64,000 nt of DNA from Schistocerca nitens (taxonomy: Eukaryota > Arthropoda > Insecta > Orthoptera > Acrididae): contig NC_064615.1 of the NCBI RefSeq assembly GCF_023898315.1, positions 737,039,450-737,103,449 on the forward strand. Direction: 5' to 3'. This document shows, one piece after another, positions 55,057-64,000 of this stretch. The notes beneath the pieces were generated by a model. It did no database searches. It had not been told where the DNA came from and saw nothing but the letters and a program-made list of their open reading frames with translations. Numbering within the stretch: position 1 is the stretch's first letter; the number at the start of each line of letters is the position of its first letter. The position numbers and the translations under genes are program-made.

Positions 55057-55517
55057 TGTGTGTATTGTGTGTACTAAACCGGGACCTAGAAACGACGAAG
55101 AGGCTTCGTCCCACCGTAGCCCTCAGGGGCCCACAACCCCACAACATGTCACAGCACTCCACCCACCCTACCGGCACCCCACACCGAAACCAGGGTTATT
55201 GTGCGGTTCGGCCCCCAGTGAACGTCTCATACCAGACGAGTATAACCCTAAATGTTTGCGTGGTAGAGTAATTATGGTGTACGCGTACGTGGAGACAGTG
55301 TTTGCGGAGCAATCGCCGACATAATGCAACTGAGGCGGAATAAGATGAACCAGCCCGCATTCGCGGAGGTAGATGGAAAACCACCTTGAAACCCATACAC
55401 AGGATGGCCGGCACACCGGACTTCGACACTGATTCGCCGAACGGATTCGTGCCGGGGGCCGGCACGCCTTTTGCTTGGGAAGCAGCGCTTTATACCGCAT
55501 GGCTAGCCAGGCGGGCT
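55057..55517 (-). repeat. long SINE, family 5 (ACAAT tail), copy C, with tRNA-like head
   Basis: The minus strand starts CCGCCTGGCTAGCCATGCGG, an A-box-like tRNA head absent from copies A and B, followed by GGCACGAATCCG (degenerate B box). The shared body includes TTATTCCGCCTCAGTTGCAT and GAGACGTTCACTGGGG, and the tail is ACACACAATACACACAATA. Weak flanking repeats TAGTAGACTAT and TACTGGACTAT. This is the copy that shows the family's tRNA origin. Confidence 0.82.
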
Positions 55518-55528
55518 ACTGGACTATA

Positions 55529-55752
55529 CTCTCCTACATTTTTCTTCGAAGCACACTGACGAACACCGTTTTGATTTGTTTCTTATGATACACTCCGTAG
55601 TGATTTATTAAACCTGGGGATACACGAAAATAATTGTGCAACTATTATACTAAGTGAAATATTACATATATTTAAAATTATGGCTTCATGATAGAAATCT
55701 ACTTATGGCATGTATCGGTTAGAAAAATGCACTGATAATGATGATATCTGTC
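55529..55752. other. no gene seen
   Basis: Short AT-rich spacer. Confidence 0.5.
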
Positions 55753-55757
55753 GAAAT

Positions 55758-56243
55758 TGTGGTGTCACCGCCAGACACCACACTTGCTAGGTGGTAGCTT
55801 AAATCGGCCGCGGTCCATTAGTACATGTCGGACCCGCGTGTCGCCACTGTGTGATCGCAGACCGAGCGCCACCACACGGCAGGTCTAGAGAGACGTACGA
55901 GCACTCGCCCAGTTGTACGACGACGTTGCTAGCGACTACACTGACGAAGCCTTTCTCTCATTTGCCGAGAGACAGTTAGAATAGCCTTCAGCTAAGTTAA
56001 TGGCTACGACCTAGCAAGGCGTCATTTGTACCATTGCATGTATCTCAAGATAGTCTCACTTGTATCATCAAGAATGCTGTATACCAAAGGACGATATAAA
56101 AGTTGAGTGTTCTAGTAGCTACGTTCTTTTCCTTATCACATTCATTACGAATCCTGTTCCAGACTTAAAGCCAGACGGCGTGAGTTGACGCGTGCCCTTT
56201 CGGCTACTTCACTGTGGACTGGCTGCCTTAACAGTCCACTACA
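55758..56243 (+). mobile_element. solo LTR of a retrotransposon
   Basis: 486 bp, starts TGTGGTGTCACCGCCAGACA, ends AACAGTCCACTACA, flanked by the 5-bp duplication GAAAT (55753-55757 and 56244-56248). No internal region or second LTR is present, so it arose by recombination between two LTRs. A TATA box at 56095 supports plus orientation. Both ends can fold: GTGGTGTC...GACACCAC at the 5' end and GTGGACTG...CAGTCCAC at the 3' end. Confidence 0.9.
56095..56100 (+). promoter_or_regulatory. TATA box within the solo LTR
   Basis: GATATAAAAG at the expected place in the LTR for the retrotransposon promoter. It might still start transcription into flanking DNA. Confidence 0.45.
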
Positions 56244-56248
56244 GAAAT

Positions 56249-58289
56249 AAATTTGCAACAAAATAAATAAATTATGTTTCCGCGACTGGTTGCTACATTC
56301 TTCATAATTTTATATTCCACGGTCGCCGCAAAGAAATGGAACCTTATGGAGCCCAACATTCAACATTAAATATATTTTCCACTTTGTGGTTTATTCAGTA
56401 GACGACTCTGAGAGCTACGATTGCAAGCTTTAGGCAGGCTTGCATATCTAATAATGTCACCGGCAGTACTCACTGACTGAATTCTGTGCGAAATTTTAAG
56501 AATCTTACTGTGATGTACAAATATCCTCCGAAGTTGTTCATATATGTAGGGAAAGACACATACGATTTCTAAGTTTACGTTAGTATAAGCGAACTTTCTG
56601 AAGAGTTTACAGCAGTTTCAAGCAATATTATTTTCGATTTACTTCGTTTATTTCAAGGAAAAACGTGGAAATACACAGTGAACGCTGTCGCACGCCCCAA
56701 CTACGAACTGCAAATACTTTTATCTATCAATTGATTTACGCTTGTTCCTTTTTTATAGTGGATGTTCTCATCGCTTCTGAACCGTTAGTTACCTGTGTTT
56801 TTGAACACCAAAGATACCGTAGAACCTCATACAAAAAGTTTTTCCTTGATTTTTTCTACAATAACGTCACTCTCTAAGGGTGCTCGTATCCAAAAATGAG
56901 AATTTTTCTTGTATGCCGTGAGTATCATTGAAGTAACAGATAAAAATCATCTTCTCTAACTTTAGTACTCAAACAATTATTCATCATCTTGTTCATTTGT
57001 CCTACACGAACTCACTCCATTTGATAGAGGTTGAGATCAGTTCTAAATATTTTCATTACATTTCAGTCAAGGTACAACGTAATGTAATAAAAATAATAAT
57101 TTCATGTGGCGTAACTTTTAATTGGGCGTCTTTCTGGCGACTCGCATGTCGCTGACAGACCACAGTTATCCTGTCGAGGAAAAGTATTCACAACGTTAAA
57201 AGGTGAATGTTAGGTTGAAGGCAGACTGAATATTCTGTTATCCGACCGAGATTCGGCTACGTGACATTTCGGTTTCCTGCTGCGTGCATTACCACTCGAT
57301 TCCCCCCTCCCAGGCCCTACACTACATAATTTAAGGTAAAATTGGTATGGTAGACTTCCCTAAGACGAGCTGTGTCCAAAATTGAAATATTTCTCACAGC
57401 ATTCTTTGTCTACTCCATGTGAAAAATAGTAAGCTCTCCTTTCCAAAGATAAAATTAGCCTAAGTTTTTAGTTTTCTTTGATTTTATTTGCCTGGAAAAT
57501 TTTCTCTCTTCAGCATCTAAGATCCTACTATTTTTTAAAGCCTCCCCCTAATCTTAACAGTACGAATGCTACGGAAAAACAATTTATCCGCCTTTCGTGC
57601 TGTCCAACTGCTGCGCGGAGCATCGTCCTCACCATACTTGTGGCAGTTTTTGTCAGATCGGCTTGTGTTATCACATCCATTAAGTCCCCAACAGCGTTTA
57701 CACCGTATCTACGTAAGGCTGTACAGGGGTATAGGAAATTTTTGAAGTTAAATTAAAAAATCTTGTAATTACAATTTCGCTGTCAGTACTTACGTACCAT
57801 GTATTGTGGCCTACGTGCCAAACTGGAGCATAGCGTTAGCAGGGGATGTTTGTTCCCATAAATGCGCTGTCTCAACGCACCGTGTCTGAATGGCCAATCG
57901 GCAGCGTGGAAGGAAAATCACTTGCTGGCTGCGAGACGCGACCCCGGATCGACGGATGGCATAGGGACGCTCTCTCTGGCTGTGGCTCTCAGCGAGGCAT
58001 CGCGTTTTTTCTCCCCTCCACTCCTGATGTTTCTCGGATTTTGTTTCACTAGCAAACGACACCTGCCATGACCATCCTAACTGGCTGATGATCTGTTCCA
58101 TAGTCCCAAGGTGCGCCTAATTTTACACCGTCTTATTGGATATACTGTATAATGGCTTTTAAACTACCTGTTTCATTTCAGTAATTCCCTTTGGATGCCA
58201 TCATACCTGATATCCCTTAAGTCTATCCCCCCTGCAACTGTACACTGGTCTCCTCATAGGAAACTTTTTCATGAAGAAACAGATTTTGT
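56249..58289. other. no gene recognised
   Basis: Low-complexity and AT-rich stretches; 57850-58080 is richer in G+C with open frames on both strands that lack motifs. Confidence 0.4.
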
Positions 58290-58299
58290 CACTGGTAGA

Positions 58300-60235
58300 A
58301 AATTTCACATGGAGCTTTCTGATCACGGCTGTCCGACCATAATTTACTAATGATGAAGAGTAAATTGCAGTTTAAGGGAATCGTCCAGAAGAACCATGTG
58401 TGAAATGAATGTGGATACTGAAGTACTAAGAAATGGTGAGACACGTTTGAAGTTTGCTAAAGATGTGGTTACTGCGATAAGGAGCATCACAGCACGTAGT
58501 TTAGTTGAAGAAGAGTGGACATCTCTAAACAGAGCAATCAGATGTTGCAACACATATTGCAGGCAACATATATGTACAAGAAAAGTAAATAGGCAGAAAA
58601 GTAGGGTACAGGGAAAAATACTTTAATTGATCCACGGAAGAAGGAAGCACCAGAATGTTCAAGGAAATATAAGTCACTTAGGAATGAAGTCAGTAGGTAG
58701 CGCAAAGAAGCCAAGGTGAAATGTAAGAGTGCGAAGAAATCGAAAAAAGCGGCCGTTTGAAGCACTGGTTCAGCATACAGATAAGTCAAAATAAGGTGAA
58801 ATGAAAAGCAATGGTGTCAACATTAAGAGAGCAGTGGGAATTCCACTGTTAAACGCAGATGAGAGAGCGGTAGGTGGAAACAGTTCAGTGAAGGTCTCTG
58901 AGACAGGGAGAACATGTGTGATAGCACGATAGAAGAAACTGGAGTCAATATGGAAGACATAGGGGATCTAGTATTAGGATATTAGTCAGAATTTGAAACA
59001 TCTCGTTGGGGGAAGTAGTAACAAAACGACTATTCAAGTTGGTGTGTATAGTCTGTGAAACCAGCGACGGACCATCAGACTTTCGGAAAAACATTATCCA
59101 CACAATTTCGAAGATGGCAAGAGCAGATAAATGCGATTACTGTCTTACAGTCATGTTAACAACGCATATAGGCAAGTTGTTGACAGGAATAATGCACAGA
59201 AGAATGGAAAAGAAAACTGAGGAACAGTTGACGGTCAGTTTTTCTGTAGGAAAGGTAAAGTCACCACAGACGCACTTATGACGTTGTACTTGATAACAGA
59301 AGCAAGACTGATACAAAATCAAGACACACCGAAGGGATTTGTTGACCTATAAAAACAGTTCGACAGTGTAAAATGGTACAAGATGTTTGAAATATTGAGA
59401 AAACTGGGAGTAAGCCGTAGGGAACCACGGGTAATGTACAATATGTGCAAGAACGAAGAGGGGACAGTAAGACTGGAAGAATAAGGATGAACTGCCCAGA
59501 ATAAAAAGGATGTAAGACAGGGATGTAATCTTTCAGTCCTACTACTCAGTCTATACACAGAATAGACAATGATGGAAATATAGAAAGGTTCAAGAGTCAG
59601 TTTAAAATTCAAGTTGAAAGAGGATCAATGAAAAGATTCGGTGATGACATTGCTATCCTCAGTGAAAATGAAGCAGAATTCAGAATCTGTTGAACGGAAT
59701 GAACAGTCTAATGAGTATAGAATATGAACTGAGAGTAAACCGAAGAAAGACGAAATTGATGAAAGCAGCAGGAATGTTAATAGTGAGAAGCTTAACATCA
59801 AAATTGGTGATAACAAAGCAAACATGATATAAAAAGCAGACTAACACGGGCAAAGAGGGCGCTCCTAACAAGAAGAATACTATTATTATCAAACAGAACC
59901 TTAATTTGAGGAAGAAATTTCTGAGAATATACTTTCAGAGCACAGCATTGTATGATAATGTATCATTGACTGTGAGAAACCCGGAACGGAAGAGAATCGA
60001 AGTGTTTGAGATTTGGTGCTACAGGATAATGTTGAAAATTAGGTGGTCTGTTAAGGTAAGAAAAGAGGACGTTCTCCACAGAATCGGAAAAGAAAGGAAC
60101 ATATGGAAAAGATTAACAAGAATAAGAGGCAGGATGACAGAGCATGTGTTAAGACAGGAGGGAATTACTTCCAAGGTACTAGAGAGAATGTTGGAAGTAA
60201 AATCTGTAGAGGAAGACAGAGATTAGAATACATAT
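58300..60235 (+). pseudogene. decayed RTE ORF2, subfamily B, 5'-truncated
   Basis: Begins with SDHNLLMMKSKLQFKGIVQK-like text (end of the endonuclease). Then come VDTEVLRNGETRLKFAKDVV, VEEEWTSLNRAI, FRKNIIHTISKMARADKCDY (about 59090), LLTGIMHRRMEKKTEEQL, a degenerate motif A at about 59335 and VRQGCNLSVLLLSLYTE near 59515. The C-terminal part RKKFLRIYFQSTALYDNVSL, IEVFEIWCYRIMLKIRWSVK and HVLRQEGITSKVLERMLEVK follows to about 60226. It is closest to the copy at 45472-48350. Many stops and indels make it the oldest RTE in the window. Confidence 0.8.
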
Positions 60236-60259
60236 AACAAATAACTGACAAAAAACGCT

Positions 60260-61400
60260 GAAACTAACAAAGCTCTTTCCTCAATAGTTTTACGGGGCAC
60301 GGACGTCTTATTGAAAAAAATTGTCCCAGTATTGACCAGGGAGAGAAAGTTGAACGATGACGACCGGGCAGTGCTGTGGAACTCACTTCTCCCTAATTCA
60401 TCTTCGGTCTCTTGCCCAGTACGCTGCTTTACTTTGTTGAAGCAAATACATTGCAACCGAAAACATTGCTACCGCAACATTACAGTGACACAACGACGTC
60501 TGTTAAAAAGCTGGATGCATGTATTGCAACAGAAAAAGTAATCGACGTGATGAATACCCACGCTGAGGGAACGGAGAGCTACGACACAACCACCGTAAGA
60601 GTTGCTGGAGGATGCTAGCGGGAGGCTTACAGAGCGAGAGGAGGCAGCGAGCGACTCACCACTAGCACGCCGGCCTGCATCTCGAAGCTATTCCGTGTCG
60701 CTGTGGGAATGCTATGCTGACTGAGCGAGGGCTGCCTGGAGCGGCTCTTATACCAGCAGGATTGCCCACGTCTCTCGTCTTCCCCCTGACCTCGATCGCT
60801 GGGACCTCCCACCGGTTGTCGGAAACACAGCCAGCCCACTCCTCGTGCTAGGTCGTGGCCTAGCGGCGGCCACCGCGGGCATTCACGAGTGCTTACGAGA
60901 ACGTTAATCAAATCGCGCGCGAAATAAAGTGGCTGCGTCAACGAGACAGATTTTAAGGTGACGTTCAGCCTGCACATCGAAGAAGCAATACGACGGAAGT
61001 GAAAATTATGCCGTAACCCTAAATATCTCCAAGGGAATGTCGGAATGATTTCTTCCTAAAGTTGAGTAACCAAGCAATTGTAATTAACGAACTGTGTACC
61101 ATCTTAAGAAAAACTCCACTGGGGCAGTGAACTAGGGGTAGTCATAAAGCTAACCCCGCACCGCAGTTCCGCAGCTAGCCGCTATAGGGACCGGAATAAA
61201 ATGGTACGCCCCACTGACGAGGTATCATAGGCTAATTAGTTTTCTGAGTTTGAAGAGTAACACAGTTGTAGCAGTCCATACTAAGTTGACGGAATTGTAC
61301 GGCAGCAGTGCAGTCATTTATCAGTTGTCGGGCGGCTCAGGCGCCACCAGTGTCTTCAGACAACTCTGAATAACGAAGAACGGAATATCAGACCATATCT
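60260..61400. other. no gene recognised; CpG-containing GC-rich island at 60600-60920
   Basis: 60600-60920 is GC-rich (GCTAGCGGGAGGCTTACAGA ... CTAGCGGCGGCCACCGCGGG) with an open minus-strand frame (60627-60977) but no recognised protein. It could be part of an unknown LTR or repeat. The rest shows nothing. Confidence 0.35.
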
Positions 61401-62260
61401 TTGTGAAGAACCGAGGAAGTGAAGGTCTTAATACTCGGACACCATTGTATCACGGAGGCGATAGTGGAAAAAGAGAAAATCGATCACGGGACAGTTTTCG
61501 ACGTCATGCACGTCACTTTGAACACGACGAATGGAGCCACCTGCTAGGCTCCGAGACTGCTTACATCCGTTCAGAAAGCCCTCCGAACTTAGACAACAGC
61601 GGAAATGGTGCAACTGTGCCAAGCCAGTCCAGATGACTTTAATCGCCTAATTACCACGGACGAGCGCTGCGTGTATCAATTTGTTCCTGAGACAAATGGA
61701 CAAAGCGAGCAGTGGGAACATGTGGATACACCGGCCAACCATCATCGGACAAGGAGATTTTGAGCTTTTTGTGGAACTCGCAAGGAACAAAGCGTCAAAG
61801 GATCGTCTTACCGCCGGCCGCTGTGGCCGAGCGGTTCTAGGCGCTTCAGTCGGGAACCGCGCTGCTGCTACGGTCGCAGGTTCGAATCCCGCCTCGGGAA
61901 TGGATGTGTGTGATGTCCTTAGGTTAGTTAGATTTAACTAGTTCTTAGTCTAGGGGACTGATGACCTCAGATCGTGAGTCCCATAGTGCTTACAGCCATT
62001 TGAACCATTTGATCGTCTTACCGAAATCTCCAGACGAAGTCCGTCGAGACGAAGCGTAGAGGGAAGCTGTCCAAAGGTGTGGATTTGCTCTGCGACAGCA
62101 CCCCAGCCCATTCTGCACAGGTCACTCACACATGTTGCTTCTTTGGGCTATCAAATACTACCCCATTCACTTTACTCTCCTGACATAGCACCTCGTGACT
62201 TCTTCCTCTTTCCTCTGGCGAAGAAACCATTGCGCTCTACAAAACCTACAGTTCGGTAAT
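61400..62260 (+). pseudogene. mariner-like transposase fossil interrupted by a SINE
   Basis: Before the SINE: PNYHGRALRVSICS-like degenerate text where TTDESWVYHYDPET is expected, and SFLWNSQGTKRQRIV. After it: KLSKGVDLLCDSTPAHSAQV (LLLHDNArpHsA block, second Asp kept), and HSLYSPDIAPRDFFLFPLAK (third Asp kept). Frame changes between blocks. The SINE at 61814-62010 sits within the region between the first and second catalytic blocks. Confidence 0.72.
61814..62010 (+). repeat. tRNA-derived SINE, family 1, with perfect 13-bp TSD
   Basis: CCGGCCGCTGTGGCCGAGCG-type head, GGTTCGAATCCCGCC B box, GAGTCCCATAGTGCTTACAG, end CATTTGAACCATTT. GATCGTCTTACCG occurs immediately before (61801-61813) and after (62011-62023). 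The clean duplication makes this the youngest-looking SINE here. Confidence 0.97.
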
Positions 62261-63531
62261 TTTCGTGCAGTACATAAATGATGTTGTAAATGGTATGATT
62301 ACTAGTAGTATTCGTTGCTTTGTCAGAGATAGAAACATAATTGAATGTACGAGAAAGAAACTGAGAGCCAACGACTTCTCTTTGTTGTTTGTTTGTTTCG
62401 CACATAATTAGCACTGCACATCGTTCAGTGTTGGCCCACTGAGTGTTTTATGTCCTTACAAAATATAAATTGCATTTTGTAAGTAATAAAAATAGGTTGA
62501 TAGCGTAACTTCTCCACTTTTAGGTAACCAAAGCAAGTACTTTGTATGTAAGTACAGTTTACATACGCAAACATATAAAAATCTATTCAATTATTGTTGT
62601 TATTTTGAACTCAATAGAACGTTCTTCATCATGATCAAAGAGAACAGTTTTCTATTATTATTGACGTCAAAGTTTTCTGTTATTATTGATAAGAGTAAAA
62701 GTTGCTGATGAATAACAGAAATATGTTTTGTATAAACTCGGCGAAATACTGAAGCGACGTTTGATATGTTTTCGTTTTGCAGTTTTTTAAATTTTACCTT
62801 TTTACAGGAAACTGCGTTTTCTAGCACTATGTGGTAAACGTGCAGTGTTTTTTTATATTTTTAACACGAAAAGTCACTGTTTAAAGTTAGAAATGAACAA
62901 TTTTCTAAGAAAACAGAATTAAAAATTGACCATTTTAAACATTGATATAAATACTGTTTATTTTTAAGTAATAGACAGGAGGATAATTTTGTAGAACAAA
63001 AGTGTTCCAACCATTGGAATACACTTACTCAGTTTCTAGAAGGTTCACTTCTTTTGATTTCTTGCGTAATCTAGTAATCCACTGATCGCGTACTCAGCCA
63101 AAGCTGTCGAAATGAGTTAACGTCCGATAGGCATGCAACACACTTAAGGTAGAGATAATGCGGTTACAGTCTCAACAGACCAATGCTACCGTAGTCTACG
63201 CTTACTTGTGATAGTCCATGGCAGCCTGCGATTGTTTTACAGCTCTAGGCAGGCATTTTTCGAACGATGACGAGATGATTTACTGGACTGTTTCCTGAAC
63301 AGCCAAAATACAGACTCCAAAACCTAGGTCTCCGCCAAGCCATCCGTCGTTAGGAAAAATATGTCACACTGACAAATGAATATATAGAGGACTAATACCA
63401 TCACCATGTTATGTTGTTTCAGTACGATAATTAAAAATTCACGACTTACTGTTATGGTGTTGCTCATATGGCAAAGATATACAAAAAAAATCCTCCTCTT
63501 GCTTTCCCCTGCTGACTAGCCTTTGTTATGC
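62261..63531. other. no gene seen
   Basis: AT-rich throughout with no recognisable coding or repeat signature. Confidence 0.5.
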
Positions 63532-63543
63532 GTTAACAGATTA

Positions 63544-63732
63544 GTTGAAATGGCTCTGAGCACTGTGGGACATCTGAGATCATCAGTCCCCTAGAACTTA
63601 GATCTACTTAAACCTAATTACCTAAGGACATCACACACATCCGTGCCCGAGGCAGGATTCGAACCTATGACCGTAGCGGTCGCGCGGTTCCAGACTGAAG
63701 CGCCTAGAATCGCTCGGCCACACCGGCCGGCC
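63544..63732 (-). repeat. tRNA-derived SINE, family 1
   Basis: Minus strand: GGCCGGCCGGTGTGGCCGAG head, B box GGTTCGAATCCTGCC with a CATAGGTTCG variant, body and CAGAGCCATTTCAAC end. Flanked by GTTAACAGATTA (63532-63543) and GTTAGCAGATTA (63733-63744), one mismatch. Confidence 0.95.
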
Positions 63733-64000
63733 GTTAGCAGATTAAATTGTCTGTGCAAATAATGATTTATTAATTGTCTTGAGTAATTATTGCTAGCTGT
63801 TCTAGAGTTTAAAAAACCAATATCTCGTAAGGCGTGCCGGCTGTGTACTTAATAGGACGTTTTCATTGAGTCCTTGCATCCTTCTTACACTCGTTGTTAA
63901 GTAATGTGGTGATGAAATGTCTGTAGGTTCTGATCAGTAAAAGGTCTTATAATTTCTATTTCAATTCTTGAGTAGCCCAGAATGAGCAATTGCGTGTGTA

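Noticed and set aside
1-64000. CRISPR array, bacterial operons or ribosome binding sites
   Set aside because: Nothing of the kind; features are those of an insect nuclear genome.

Overview
The window reads as transposon-packed intergenic or intronic DNA from an insect, most likely an orthopteran (grasshopper/locust, Schistocerca-like). It is AT-rich. It carries six copies of one tRNA-derived SINE, at least four other tRNA-headed SINE-like families, RTE-clade LINEs, many Tc1/mariner-superfamily elements, a hAT, a Penelope-like fragment and LTR elements. The genus is inferred from familiarity with these repeats, not from a search. There is no operon, rRNA gene, functional tRNA gene or CRISPR array.

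Layout. 1-8.1 kb: mariner and Penelope-like (RT plus GIY-YIG) fossils, a ~390-bp inverted repeat, a Tc1-like fossil split by a SINE, and a complete but dead Tc1-like element. 8.1-11.9 kb: a near-full-length RTE LINE with a perfect 13-bp target-site duplication (TSD) and three SINEs nested inside it. 12.2-22.7 kb: a hAT transposase fossil cut by an 8.2-kb LTR retrotransposon (13802-22011, minus strand, TSD AGAT). The LTR element keeps one long intact gag-like ORF and no recognisable pol. 22.8-25.1 kb: a 5'-truncated but open RTE ORF. 27.6-33.2 kb: Tc1-like transposase fossils, a SINE nested in one of them, and a long SINE with an (ACAAT)n tail. 33-38.4 kb: poorly recognisable sequence with a hammerhead-ribozyme-like motif at 37.5 kb. 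38.4-42.3 kb: a complete Tc1-like element with an internal inverted duplication, a complete DD41D-type element with ~110-bp terminal repeats, and a mariner fragment.

43.7-44.25 kb (minus) holds the one convincing host-gene piece. It is a GC-rich terminal exon encoding a secreted glycine-rich protein, with a splice acceptor and a polyadenylation signal. Upstream of it (44.3-49.5 kb) two RTE copies lie head-to-tail inside a Tc1-like element. 49.6-64 kb: two more long SINEs, a piggyBac-like trace, a solo LTR with TSD GAAAT, a decayed RTE, a mariner copy interrupted by a SINE with a perfect 13-bp TSD, and one more SINE.

How the parts work together. RTE LINEs supply endonuclease and reverse transcriptase; this type of machinery, or another LINE, probably mobilised the SINEs. 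The gag-only LTR element would need pol from elsewhere. Nesting order gives relative ages: hAT before the LTR element, RTE before its SINEs, Tc1/mariner copies before the SINEs and the RTE pair. The least tested objects are the gag-only LTR element, the hammerhead-like motif, the RTE-RTE composite and the (ACAAT)n SINE family.
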